Below, one piece after another: positions 1-11,803 of a DNA stretch of 64,000 nucleotides (position 1 is the first letter of the stretch; every line of letters starts with the position of its first letter). The stretch spans positions 36,397,501 to 36,461,500 of the forward strand of contig CM076152.1 of NCBI GenBank assembly GCA_038025085.1, read 5' to 3'. The notes below the pieces were generated by a model. The model had not been told where the DNA came from and searched no databases. It worked only from the letters and a program-made list of their open reading frames with translations. Position numbers and translations under genes: made by a program. This DNA is from Tetragonia tetragonoides (taxonomy: Eukaryota; Streptophyta; Magnoliopsida; Caryophyllales; Aizoaceae).

Positions 1-2781
1 TTTCACTCCTTTTGCCTAAAAAAGGTTAAAAGTGGATGGCTAGGCATCAAACTCGACATGGAAAAAGCATATGACAGATTAGAATGGAATTTTATCTTTC
101 AAGTTTTTAAGAAATTTGGTTTCAATGATACTTGGATAAACTGGGTTAAAGAATGTATCACATCAGTTTCCTTTTCTGTCCTTGTCAATAATGCTGCGGG
201 ACCTACCTTTATTCCATCCCGTGGAATAAGACAGGGTGATCCTCTTTCCCCATATATTTTTATTATTTGCGCTGAGGTTCTTGCTCGTAGACTACAACGC
301 GAAAGTGACATCTCCCCTAAAAGCTTTGGAATTAAAATTTGTCGCGGGGCTGAAAAGCTGTCATTTCTAACATTTGCAGATGACACGATGATATTTGCAG
401 AAGCATCAAATCAAAGTTGTCATACCATTAAAAAGATTCTTGATCATTATTGCAAAATGTCAGGTCAAAAGATCAACTTCGACAAATCTGCTTTTCAATG
501 TACTAAAAATATAAATCGCAATACAATAGATAATTTTAAAGGAATCCTCCTCATGAGTCACTCTTCTAGCTTAGATAAATATCTTGGTTGCCCTATAATT
601 AATACGAAGGTAAGTGAGCAGACTTTCAGTGATGTGCTAGATCGTACACAATCTCATCTTGCAAAATGGAAGGCAAATTCTCTGTCACAAGCAGGAAGGG
701 CAACCCTTATTCAAGCAAATCTTGTAGCTACACCTATCTTTACTATGCAAAGTTTCTCCCTTCCAATTAATACTTTAAAGAAACTAGATAAAGTAAATAG
801 AAACTTCTTATGGAATAAACCTCCTGATAGCAAATCATCAAACCTTATAGGGTGGGATAAAGTCTGTAGACCCAAAAACATGGTTGGTTTGGGACTTAGA
901 AAAGCCGAGGCAGTTAATCAAGCAATGCAAATGAAGCTTATCTGGAAAATCCTTAAGGATCCAGATAGTAAATGGGTTAAATTAATCAATAGTAAGTATC
1001 TTAAAGGTCGACATATATTAGACTTTACAAAGGGAAGTATAAATTCCTGGCAATGGTCTCACCTACTAGAAGTACGAGATTTATTCAAACAAGGAATTCG
1101 CTGGCAGATTGGGAATGGTGAAACTGTCAAATTCTGGACAGATATTTGGGTCTCACAAGTCCCACCCAAGGACATGTTTCATAATGAAATATCTGATGAC
1201 CCCCTTTATGATCTCTCCATCCCAGTTAAGTGCTTCCTCACTGATACGGGAGGCTGGGATATTGCTATGCTTGCCAAAGTTGTTTCGAATGACACGATTC
1301 AAGCCATTTTAGGAATCCCAATCCCCCACAATAATGTTCCAGATAAATTTTATTGGGGTTTCTCAAGTAATGGAAATTTTACTTGTAAATCAGCTACATG
1401 GATTGCCCAAGGCTTACAGAGTTCTTATAAGCAGAAATGTCATTTTAGCTGGATATGGGATATAAATATTCCATTGAAGATTAAAATCTTCTTATGGAAA
1501 CTTTGTCTAGACGGATTACCAACTAAGCATAAACTCCAACAAAGTCATGTTTTCATTACGCAAGGGTGTGTTTTTTGTAATTATCACAGTGAAGATAAAT
1601 ACCAATTATTTTTCCACTGCCTAGCTTTTCAGCAAACTTTAAAGGAAGTTGAAATTTTTTGTGGCGTACAGTTACATATGGATATTAACCCAGAATTTTC
1701 TATTATAGAAAGTCTTAATTTTCTAAGGGGAAAGCTTTCAGAATGGAATTTTATCCTTCTAATTATGACTTGGTGGTTGTTTTGGTTTGCGCGGAACCAA
1801 ATACAACTTGATAATCTAAAAACTAGCCCTATCCAGATTGCTGTCTCGGTCAAAGTTAGCTTTAATGAGTGAAAGTCCCTATCTCTTAAGAATTTTGATT
1901 TTGATACTAGAGGGGCTTTTTCTCGTAAATCTAACAACAAAGGACCCAAAATATTTTTTGGTCAGCCCCCAGGAAAGATTATATCAAACTAAACTTTGAT
2001 GGTTCTAAATTAAATAATTTTGCAGCTGCTGCAGGGTTTGTGCTGCGGAACGATGCTGGAGAGGCACTATTGATGGGGGCCCACTCTTGTGGTACCGCTT
2101 CTATTCTTATGGCTGAAGCTATTGGATTGCGAGAAGGGGTCAAATTAGCAAGAGCTAAGGGATTTAGGAAAATTACTATTGAAGGTGACAATTTGGCTGT
2201 AATCAAAGCTATTCGTGCGGAGTGGCACATCCCGTGGGAGATAGAAAACATCCTCGTCGATACCAAGAAGGATCTCCATTTTTTCGATAAAGTGGAGGTT
2301 GTTCATTGTTTCCGTGAGGCAAATTCGGTGCCTGACTATCTAGCTCATATTACCAACAAGAGTGGTGGTCTAGTGGTTCTAAACTTACTCCCAAGTGGTT
2401 TGGTAAGGCAAGGTCATGGGTTCGAATCCCCATTCCCCCCATGCCTTGTGTCTGCTGGCTTCTAGGAACTATACTAGCCTCTTGTTGGTGCTACGTTGAC
2501 GGGGCCAGTGCTTGTGCTGGTTGTTCAGCTAGTCTGATATGTTCGCTATTGAACACGAGAGTCCGAACATGACGTAGAAGGGGGTGCCTCGATCGCCATC
2601 ACTTGCATCCTCTTTTTGTTTAGCAAAAAAAGGAATATCTAGCTCATATTGGCCACTCCTGTGTTACTTTACATTCTTGGTCAACTCCTTTTGACCAGTC
2701 CATTACCAATCTGTTGGTAAAGGACACCTTAGATTAACCTATGGGTTACCTGGCTTTCTTGCCTTTTCAAAAAAAAAAAAA
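1..2781 (+). mobile_element. Decayed non-LTR retrotransposon (LINE), RT and RNase H part, 5' end outside window
   Basis: An open frame runs from base 1 to the TGA at 1870-1872. It encodes the reverse transcriptase palm (KLDMEKAYDR, then GIRQGDPLSPYIF, then the FADD catalytic motif near 376), the thumb, and a zinc-binding RT tail with Cys/His spacing near 1565-1620. After that stop the same frame continues to about 1978. A missing base then shifts it into a third frame that encodes an RNase H domain (LNFDG at about 1990, then GDNLAVIKAI, and EANSVPDYLAH at about 2320). A run of 13 A at 2769-2781 marks the 3' tail. The stop codon, the frameshift and a SINE insertion at 2352-2635 show the copy is dead. 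It ends only about 240 bp before the NTAQ1 start codon. Confidence 0.93.
2352..2635 (+). mobile_element. tRNA-derived SINE inserted in the LINE, with 15-bp target duplication
   Basis: The insert splits the LINE RNase H frame. The 15 bases TATCTAGCTCATATT occur at 2337-2351 and again at 2636-2650, and the LINE frame resumes exactly after the second copy. Near its 5' end the insert has an internal pol III A box (TGGTCTAGTGG, about 2366) and a B box (GGGTTCGAATCCC, about 2418), as in tRNA-derived SINEs, and it ends in an A-rich stretch (about 2624-2632). About 160 bp of its body recurs at 48003-48170. SINEs are moved by LINE machinery; no protein is encoded. Confidence 0.88.
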
Positions 2782-3023
2782 TCCAAAGTTATGGCCCAAA
2801 AAAAACAATAAAATCACAAACCCAACAAGAAAGAAGAAAAATAAACATCTTAATGAAACGCTGCGTTGTGGTAAGTAGATTTTGGTTATTAGAGTTTGCG
2901 GCATTTAAAAGCCAAAACAGCATAGAATTGAGACTTGAGTTGGGACTAATGACAGACTGATAGTTGACGACAACCCTGATTCAAGCTCAGTCGAGAAATC
3001 GGAAGTGCCTTCATCTTCTTTTA
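2782..3023 (+). promoter_or_regulatory. NTAQ1 upstream region and probable 5' UTR
   Basis: Only 242 bp separate the LINE poly(A) from the NTAQ1 ATG. I see no clear TATA box. Much of this interval is probably 5' UTR, so the promoter may lie partly inside the LINE 3' end. Confidence 0.4.
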
Positions 3024-6000
3024 ATGGAGTCCCCTAAGAATGAGATACCCCATTTCGATCACACGCCTTATTACTGGTACTCTCTCTCTCTTCGAAGATT
3101 TGATACCCATTTCGATTTCTCTTGGTAAAGTTGTTCCTTTTAATGCTGATTTTACGTGGATCGAAAAGGGTATTAATGCATTTTGATCAAAATCCCCACT
3201 ATTTGAAATTTGTTTTGTTATTATGTATGGAAAACCCAGTTTATCTTACGATATTTTGCTGCTATAGTGCTATATAATTGATCATTAGGTTTTAGAATTA
3301 TTTAAGGCTTAAATTTCAAGTCTATATTTAGCTGAGATTGAGAATAACTCATGCTTTTATTTTAAAGACTTTGAAATTCTCTTGGTTGTTGCATCTGGTT
3401 ATTTACATGAAGCAATGTTAGCGTAGTATAATTACAGAGGCCAATATTGAACTTAACAAAAGAACATGGCCCCAGTAGGCCAATGTCATATGAAGATTAT
3501 GAGAGAATGAAATCAAGATATGACCCAAAATTTTGTGACCATTATTATGGACTGGATTCGAGCAGATTTCTGTATAAAGTAATCATCTGGTGTTTGCTGT
3601 AATTGCGTACATTCTAATAACAATCTGAAATCAAGATAGATCAAAGGATGATCAGGATAGTATATGGATTGAGAGCACTTAACAGCAATCTTTGGTCGCT
3701 GCCAATTCAGGTTTTCGTTCCCCCATTCAGTTTCTTCGTGGGGGTGTTTGGTCTTGTAGGCAATAGAGTAGATGATACTTCAGACTTTAATCAATGTCCT
3801 TATCAGTGGTATGGGGAAGGACTTCCTATTCACAAAAGCTATCTTGCTGTGCTATGGATATGTTTGTTTAAAGCACACAATATATTTCATTTTCCCCCGT
3901 CTTTTTCTTGAACGGCTGTAATCAGCTAAAGTTGGTGACTAGGTGCTACAGAACAAAGGATGAATATGATCTGGCCTTTGGCGAGGTCTGAGGAAACCGA
4001 AATGGGTGCAGCTTTACCCCTACTCTTCAAAACTAGTAAAGAGGAAACTTACATTAGGTTACCAAGTTTTTTTTTTTTTTTTTTTGGGGGGGGGGGGGGA
4101 GGGAAGACATCATAATACAGCCTAAGGATTAGGATCACAACTAGTATGTTCTCCCCACCCTTTAGTTTGCTAATTGAACTGCAGTATGTTCGTTCGTTCC
4201 CATCATGAACCAAAGTGAAAATTTGTAGCTCATTAAAAGATCATCATCTTATGCAACTATGCAAGGCTTACTGCATTTGTGCTTCGCCCAAGTTCAATTC
4301 CTACATCACTTTTGACATAATCTTCAATGGTCATTGGCCATGCTCTTTTGACCTTTGAGCTTCTTGCTTTGCTTCTTACTTTGCCCACCATTGGTGAAGG
4401 ACACAAGGAGGGAGGAGATAAAAGGGCACCCTTCTGACCTTTCTGTCTATCTCCATTTTAAAACAAATGAAGTGTGGACATTGGAACTTTCATTCATTAT
4501 CAATACCAGGAAGCCAGAAACCAATCAACCAATAAGCTCCTCTTCATTGGAAAAATCTTGCTCCCAAGCTAACTGAAAAACATAAACAATTTCAACATAT
4601 TCATCTCCGGCCGTTCACGAGGAGATGGTATCCAAGTAGTGTGACTCCTGACTGTTGTCCATGGCAAGATATAAAGTGAATGATGTCAAGTGAAAGCTGA
4701 TTCAACAAGTCTGCGACATTTTAAATGCAAGTCTTGTAACCGGAAGGAGTATCTTGACTGCTTCAAATCATACGCGTTGATGCAGTGTAGGAGAGACTTT
4801 AAATTCACCTCTTGGTGAAGCCTAGTTTCAACAATAAGGATTCTTGGGTGGCTGAGCTGAAACGTTTCATAAAACGCCCACTGTATATCTTCCAGTTTCT
4901 CTAATGACATTCTTTATTGGAAGAGCACTATAGCGGATATCCAAATGTACTTGATCATCTTTTCTCCAGCTTTTGTATTAGGACCATGACCACCTAACAT
5001 AATTAGGGGGTCTGAACAATGCGGCCTTCTGCAGTTGCAAGGGTAAGGCTATCTAGAACCTCCCCCCCCCCCCCCCCCCCCCCGCCCAACAATTATCTGC
5101 CATTGGCAGGAGACTTGTGATAGTCACTAGTCAAATTATGGTATGGTTCAGTATGCTGAGTGTCTAGTATCTGATATTGAGTGGAACTTAGTTGAAACTT
5201 CTGCTGATTCAGATGCCTTCTTTTTTAGTGAGGAGAATGTGTACAATCTTTGCAAGAAACTCTACACAGCCGAGATTGCAGATGCAGAGGGCTCTGATCT
5301 ATTTGTTGTGTTTATTTCCAATGATAAGAAACAGGCATGTCCCACTTTCCCTTCTCCCTTTTCTCTTTCTTCTTTTCACTTCCATAAATCTGGTGTGATC
5401 TTCATTCATTTCATAAGGTTCCCTTAATCTTGGAGGATGCACTCTGTGGTTAATAATGAGCGCTCTGTAGATCACAGAAATTACCATTTTGTTGAGCTGT
5501 CAACACCAAAAGTGTTGATTCTTGCCATACTGTTGACAAAAAATTTTGATGCGTTATTCTGTTATCAATTTGTGAGCTCAAATGTTAGGTTTGGCATATT
5601 GTGCTCTTGCTCAGTGTGTAGGTTTGGCATATTGTGCTCTTTCTCAGTGTGTTGGATTGCCATGGGTCAAAATTGGGACTTATGCTAAACTAGAGTATCA
5701 TAATTTTACTTTCAGTTATTTAAGACATAGGGTGAGAAAGAGAAAGTTTGACTATCTTATAATGATTGTTGCTGAATTTGGTGTTCACAGTAGATCCCAC
5801 TTTGGCATCAGAAAGCCAGCCATAGAGCTGATGGGGTTACTCTCTGGGACTACCATGTAATCTGTGTACAGGTAAGGACTTATAGATGAATTAAGTGCTT
5901 TAGTACTTCAATACTGTGCTGATGATCATGTGTTCCTTCTTTTCTTGTGTGGGTAATGGTAAGATAATATGTTTAACTAAATCGCAGAGAAAAAGAAATG

Positions 6001-7310
6001 ACGAGTCTCCACAAGTGTGGGATCTGGATTCTACTCTTCCATTTCCCTCTCCTCTAGCCTCTTATGTTGCAGAAACTTTCCAACCATCTTTTCAGCTCTT
6101 TTCGGAGTATCAAAGGTTTGGCAATTTTCACTTATAGTTCACATAATTTTCAATGATACAAACACAGTCATTTACAGACATAAAGAGCGGTTTGAGGACT
6201 GTCTCTGTTTGGCTGACATGACAAGTAGTCTGAAGCGATTATGGATCTATTTTCAGATTTTATCGAATTGTACATGCTCCTCTTTTCCTCCGCTGTTTTG
6301 CATCGGATAGAAGACACATGAAAGATTCTGATGGGAACTGGACTGCTCAACCGCCTCCTTATGATCCAATAGTTGCCGAAGGTGTGATTAGTTGCTTAAT
6401 AAAATTGTGTTTTTTATGAGAATCTCTCTCTCTCACGCGCGCGCGCGCACACACACAAGCACGCGCCCTTGTGTCTCAGATACTTACTTCCACAATGCTG
6501 AAGTGCCTTCACAGGACTTGGATGAAATTTAGCCCCTTCTCCTTGCTATCATATACAGCTAAGAGAACACACGCCTCTTTAAGTATGTCATAGAATATGA
6601 TGTACCTACCTACGCAATGATGAAAGTCTGTAGTTTGGCTGTTTGTATACGAGCGGTTTGGCTCCAGAAGTTTGGTTAGAGCATTCGCGTTTGTTTGTCA
6701 CAAGGTCCTACGTTTGAATTGGTGCAGTTTTCCTGTAGGCATTTACACCCCGTACTGTCAGCAAAATGCAAGCATATAGGTTGTTATTTGCAACAAGTGC
6801 TCATTGCATTGGTTGCTGACACCATAAGTTTTGCCAAATTTTTGCCTGGAAGAGGTGGTGGGGCCGTGGGGTGGACTGTGGAGCAATATAGAAAAGCTAG
6901 CAAACAATAAGTGGAGCAATATAGAAAAGCTAGCAAACAATATGGGTAGAAAGAAAATAAATCTTACAAGATCATGTTAGTATGAATCTGGATTTGGCTT
7001 CCATGCTGTCAGTATAAAGTTCTCCAAAATACTGTGCGCTCTTGCTGTATTGTTCCAAGTATACATTACATGACTTATTGTTGTTTCAACTTTCAACACA
7101 ACTATAATAACTTGGTCAGATCTTTATGACGTTTTCTCTTCACCTCCTGCAGATGGGGCAGTGCATAACCTGAATGAATACATGGAAATTCGCGCTGCTG
7201 ATGCTGTGCCAAGTGTAGAAGCCAATTTGATAGAAGCAGTGAACAGGGAGCAGCTTGGGGTGGTAGTTAGTGAAAAGCAGCTGGAGGAATTCTTCTCTTT
7301 ACCCGTATGA
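3024..7310 (+). CDS. NTAQ1: Protein N-terminal glutamine amidohydrolase, six coding exons, 215 aa
   Basis: The enzyme deamidates N-terminal Gln to Glu, the first step for such substrates in the Arg/N-degron pathway. Coding exons: 3024-3076, 5229-5334, 5794-5871, 5988-6115, 6257-6381, 7153-7310. They sum to 648 nt. The catalytic triad known for human NTAQ1 (Cys28, His81, Asp97) maps to Cys18 (in YYCEEN), His74 (WDYHV) and Asp91 (WDLD). Other family hallmarks are [24 protein letters not shown] and [15 protein letters not shown]. The Cys18 codon is split TG|T by the 2.15-kb intron 1. The start at 3024 is chosen because exon 1 supplies the Cys and the family N-terminus; reading into the intron from an ATG at 5143 would give Ser there. 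Intron 2 starts with GC (CAG|GCATGT at 5335) and ends in AG; the other four are GT-AG. Length fits plant homologues (about 220 aa). Not confirmed by transcript. Confidence 0.93.
4067..4099. repeat. Homopolymer block T19-G14 in NTAQ1 intron 1
   Basis: 19 T (4067-4085) are followed directly by 14 G (4086-4099). A separate run of 22 C lies at 5062-5083 in the same intron. Lengths of such tracts are error-prone in assemblies. Confidence 0.9.
5000..5095 (+). mobile_element. Au-like SINE fragment with C22 tract, NTAQ1 intron 1
   Basis: The stretch GCGGCCTTCTGCAGTTGC then GGGTAAGGCT (5042-5050) followed by CCTCCCC resembles the conserved centre of plant Au SINEs (from memory: GCCTCTTGCA, then GGTAAGGCTGCGTACA, then GACCC). 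The GACCC-type region has become the C22 run. Related cores occur in villin introns. Boundaries are approximate. Confidence 0.5.
5586..5651 (+). repeat. 33-bp tandem duplication in NTAQ1 intron 2
   Basis: Two head-to-tail copies (5586-5618, 5619-5651) of a 33-bp unit starting TAGGTTTGGCATATTGTG; they differ at about one base, so the duplication is recent. Confidence 0.9.
6423..6466. repeat. Compound microsatellite (CT)n(CG)n(CA)n in NTAQ1 intron 5
   Basis: Runs of CT, then CG, then CA dinucleotides lie side by side. The alternating purine-pyrimidine CG/CA part (about 6435-6457) is the kind of sequence that can adopt Z-form DNA. Confidence 0.9.
6650..6765 (+). mobile_element. tRNA-derived SINE remnant in NTAQ1 intron 5
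   Basis: An A-box-like segment (GGTTAGAGCATTCGCG, about 6674) is followed at SINE spacing by a B-box-like segment (CCTACGTTTGAATTGG, about 6707). Both ends are unclear. It could also be a decayed tRNA copy. Confidence 0.5.
6878..6942 (+). repeat. 33-bp tandem duplication in NTAQ1 intron 5
   Basis: The unit beginning GTGGAGCAATATAGAAAAGC occurs at 6878-6910 and again at 6911-6942, practically identical. Confidence 0.92.
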
Positions 7311-8504
7311 CTGCTGTGCCTGTCTATTCTAAAGTTTGCCTGGTGTTCTGCTTTGATGGTTGTGTATGTCCTAAATCCTGATAAACTTATCTGATGCAAA
7401 ACGGTAACATGTGGTTTTATTACTTGGTTGCATTTTTTGTTGGAGAATATTGTGTACAGTACTCTGTCTCCTGGATCAGGCCAATCCTTGGCGCTGTTTC
7501 CTCGGAGCCATCTTTGTTGATGTGTGTAGTATATGGCTGGAAGCCCGGAAGTCTTCTCTAACTTGCATGGGTTCTTTGTTTTGTTGTTAAAGTATCATGG
7601 GTCCACGACATCCTTGTAACTCTTGAAAGTTTCTACTTTGACTTAAACGGTCATGGTGAAATCTGCCTCCCAAAGACATGTACACAGTACACCCACATTG
7701 GATGTTTTCATAATTCTTTGATTTGGGGGGGGGGGAGGGGAGATGCCAGAAGCTAACTTTTCACCTTTTGGGACCATGGTTTTAACTCGGTCTCATGAAA
7801 TAATGAATGTATCTCCGTGCTGAGTATGATATTGTGTTTTTTTTTCTTTCTACTTACTCAGTGATTGGTTCGATTCAGTTCTGTTCAGTGATATACAATC
7901 ATGTTGGCTACTACAAGCCTACAACCTGGTTTTATGTTACTTAGTAATTACGAATATACACAGATGACATAATCACATGATTCAATCACGGTGTTTTTGG
8001 ACAATTGCCTCGCTTGTTTGTCAAGCTTTAAGATGAAGGGCAAACAGAAAGGGTATTAAATTAGTAAACTACCATTATTGTGATTTGTGGTTAATAACAT
8101 TACTGAACAAAGATTGTGAAATTGACCAGCCTGACCGACCCAATTATACCAATCCGAACATTCCGTTGAACAAAGCGGGAAAGAAAATGGGAGGTGGGTC
8201 GGGCCCATCGAAGCTAACAAAACTGCAAAAGAGACCAATGCTTTATTTTTGGGGCCCTACCCTCATGAGCATTGAGCAAACCACCAGTTATTGCTCCAGC
8301 TCATATTTTTGGTTTGCATGTAAAAAAAAAAAACTTTTTCCTCCTCGTTAGTTGTTAAATGTTAATGGCTTATAGCTAATTTTCAATTATGTTGTTGTAA
8401 TGTATTTATGCTCAAATCTCTTGCAGTTGTAATGGAAGTTCATTGTGCTTTTGCATGTGAATTACGGAGTAGCAAGATTCTCGTTTTTGGAACACGTATG
8501 AAAA

Positions 8505-8590
8505 TTTTGCTACCTAGCAAGTCTTTTATGAGGCGGTCTCATGCTTGTATGAGGAGCCTCACCTTGAGACCGTCCTATATGAATTTTTTT
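8505..8590. mobile_element. Fold-back MITE remnant with GAGACGGTC-like arms
   Basis: TATGAGGCGGTCTCATGC (about 8528) pairs with CTTGAGACCGTCCTATATG (about 8563) across a short spacer that repeats TTGTATGAGG. The same arrangement recurs at 29780-29905, and related ends occur at 15005-15172 and 31445-31560. Confidence 0.55.
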
Positions 8591-10029
8591 AAAAATTTTG
8601 CAACTTTTTTTTCCAAAATATGTCAAGCTATCATTCTGGATCATCTGTCCCATTATGTGTATCATTCTCTATCTCAAACACATCTAGAGCGTCGTGATTT
8701 GTCATACATCCTAATTTAATAATAAATTAAATTTAAAATCGGATGTGTCAAATATATAAGGGAGAGGAACAGGACATGAAACAGAAAGTGAGAGACAGGA
8801 TCTTCACTGCAAACTGAGATTAAACTATCCTCTAATCATTAAATGTAACTTTGGAGAGAGATAAAGTGTAAATGACAATAAAAATGAGGGGTAGAGTGAA
8901 AACACTAGGAATAAGTATTAGGAAACTAGTGGTGTGTTATACTGTGAAACAAAATAAAGTACATATATGTCTTATATTTTGAAACAGATGGAATAGGAAT
9001 TTTGAACTTTAGAAGAATGATGATGGAGCTATAGAAGTACTACTTTATTACATAGAATTGTCTTAAATGGTCGTTTAACATGAGAGGTGAAAAATCATTA
9101 TCATGCTATTTTTAAATTTATTGGGTTCTCTGAGTATTTTGTAATAGCATGTCATAAAGTTATTAAAATATTCAATGGTAAAATAATAATTGTCATGGAT
9201 AGATATGACAAAAAAATAGTCACAAATATATATCTAATAAATATAGCAGAGTTGTTTGACTTGATCGATGGAGCAAAGAAACCGATAATGATCATATTTT
9301 GAAACTTTCATAAAGGATGTTTGTTATTGAATAGGTTTTTGATGCGCAATGGAAAAGTGTTAGATAGTAAGAGGTGAGTTGGTGATTAAGACACCTTCTG
9401 CTACTCAATGTGTTTGACACTTATGCAAGAATGAACATTTCAGCCTAATTCCGCCAATATAACACAATAAGTTATGAATAAGCACACGCATAATTGCCTA
9501 GTACAAAATTCTCGATCTTAGTACCATTAACTTTCAAAGTATAAATGTATTTTATGCTCATGCGAAGAAAAGTTTCGTGAAATTTGTCAAGAACACATAT
9601 AGTTTCAAAATCATATACCATGTACTTCGTACATTAAACTTCTCACTCATAAAAAGTGCTATGCACATGTTTGTATACACAATGGATGTATATATCTACA
9701 TATTTGTGAGGGAGGACCCCAATTGTTTAAACTCATCCTAAAAATAGACTTTAATAACTCTTCTTAGAACCCTTTCATATACATAGAGGGACTTTATAAT
9801 CAAAGTCGATGTTCTCTAATAGAAAACACATAGATAATCAACAAACCACTACACCATACTCCACCAATAAACAAGAATAAAAATGTAAGCTTGTAACAAT
9901 ACTCCATTTCTTAACAAGGAAAAACAAAAACAACAATTTATATAGGACAGACTTATGAGATAGGGTCTCTCACATTTCCTTACTCCAGGTCTTCCCTTTC
10001 CTCTCTTCCACCCACGACTCACAGAATAA

Positions 10030-10390
10030 GTCCGCCCCACTTTGAGGTGCAAACGAGTTGATATACTCACGAGCAGCTTGTGAACATACTCGGTCAAAAC
10101 TTGTTTAATAATAAATGAGTCGAGCACGAGCACCAATTCAAGACTCATTTAGTAAACGGGTCGAACACGAACACTCTCATACTCGATCCGTTCAATATTT
10201 TCATGGGTAATATTGCCTTCAAAGTTAATGTGCTCGCGAGTAACTCATGAATAACTCGGTCAAAACCCGTTTAAAATTCGCTCGATTAAACACGAGTCGA
10301 GCACGACCACCAATATAATACTCGTTTAATAAATAGGCTGAGCATAAATACATCAGTACTCTACTCAACCCGGCTTATTTACACCCCACA
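10030..10390 (+). repeat. Degenerate tandem repeat of about 170 bp rich in CGAGCACGA
   Basis: Two diverged units each contain ACTCGGTCAAAAC(C/T)(C/T)GTTTAA followed by GAGTCGAGCACGA and ACCAAT (first near 10095-10140, second near 10255-10310). The pattern resembles MITE-like repeats; no flanking target duplication was found. Confidence 0.5.
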
Positions 10391-10594
10391 CAAGACCTAT
10401 TACCTATAACAAATCATCTTTGCATCTTACCTATCAAAATGGTCAATAAAGTAGATAGCACACAACGCATTACAAAATAGAAATGTAACGGCAAAAATCC
10501 AAATCACCCAAATCCAACATGGCTATTGGTCGGTGCCACCCGGATTATTTAAAACGCCATCCTGTCTTAATACAGTAATTTACCAAACAAAATT

Positions 10595-11803
10595 AATCAC
10601 CCTCTCATCTTCTTCTTCATTTTTCTCTCTCCAGTGAGTCTTCCCCTTTTCCTTTTCCTATCGTCATCAAATTTACCACCATTTTTCTCTCTCCTCCATT
10701 TCTGTCTACAATCTCAAAAAAGTCGATAATTAGCAAAAAAACATTCCTAAAAATTAAAAAAAATATAAAAAAGGAAAAAAACAGAAGTGCAAAGCAAAGC
10801 AAAGCAAAGCACAGCAATTATTCACTTTCTTTTTGAGTATATCCCCCCACCATTCTTTTCTCCATTGCCAGCTCGTAAAGTCTCTTTCTCTCTCCTATTT
10901 TTTTCCCATTTCAATAACCCCCTTTAGGTTTTTATCATCATCATCTGACAACAATCGAGGTATTGAATTGATTGAAAGGGAAAGTGTTGAAGATCTTTAA
11001 GGTGTGTATTTGTTTTTTGATCGTTTTTTTTATTTGCTTTGCTTCAATTTTCGAATTGATTTGTGAGTTGATTTTTCGTAGATCTTTGTTTTTGACGTTA
11101 TTTATTTGTTGATCCGAGGTTTAATTGTCATTGTTCCTTTATATTTTATTGATTAATTTTCGATTTGATCTGCTCTTTGAACATTTAATTTCCTGAGGGT
11201 TTACGTTTTTATTGTGATCTTTCAATTTCTCCCTTGTTTTTTTTTTCATTCTCACCCACATTAATTTCTGTTTTTGCATGATTTTGTGATCAAGTTTTTC
11301 AAATTGGAGGGTTATGTTAATTGTGAGGATTAATGATAAACCCATGAAGTCAAAACTCAAAAACCTTTATGCATTTCTTTAAGTGTTCTTATGATATATT
11401 CTGTATATTATATATTATGTTGCATATTTTAGAAGATATTGCAAATTAATATACAAATTAGTGCTGAGCGTTTGCTGTATTTTGATTTTATGATTGTCTA
11501 TTGAACCTTTTTCCTGGTACTAAATAGTTCAACTGATGTAGATAACACATTGGATTAATGATTGTTATGTACGACTATTTTTGAGTTCAACTTTACTTAA
11601 AAAATGAACTTATGTTAGAACTTAGAAGCTATTCCTCGAGGAAATTTCCTTCGGTATTTGTCCAGACATTGTATGTTTTGTTGTCTTCTTTGTTCCTGTA
11701 GTATTGTTGTTTTGTTTGATTACTTTGATTTGAATCCTGAAGGTGGGAGTTTGAGCTTTTTGGTAGGCTGCTTTTGTCAACCTGGTGACTAAGAAAATCA
11801 GCG
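10595..11803 (+). promoter_or_regulatory. Villin core promoter, 5' leader and probable leader intron
   Basis: A TATA-like AATATAAAAAAGG sits near 10763-10775, followed by a CT-rich leader. A candidate leader-intron donor, TTTAAG|GTGTGTATTTG, lies at 11001/11002. Candidate acceptor TTTTGGTAG ends at 11766, 37 bases before the ATG. A GCAAA/AAAGC repeat lies at about 10789-10812. Exact borders need transcript data. Confidence 0.5.

Larger units (their letters stand above)
7311..10590. other. Intergenic region between NTAQ1 and villin
   Basis: No gene is supported. It holds the NTAQ1 3' UTR, a short G tract (about 7724-7740), a fold-back MITE remnant at 8505-8590 and a repeated block at 10030-10390. 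The open frames here are short, lack family resemblance and sit in AT-rich sequence. Confidence 0.6.

Noticed and set aside
4686..4910. 74-codon minus-strand frame in NTAQ1 intron 1
   Set aside because: Looks protein-like by eye but matches no family I know and has no upstream or downstream exon.
5143..5427. 94-codon frame starting at an ATG at 5143 as the N-terminus of NTAQ1
   Set aside because: It runs through the intron 1 acceptor and would replace the catalytic Cys by Ser; the 3024-3076 exon restores the family start and splice phase.
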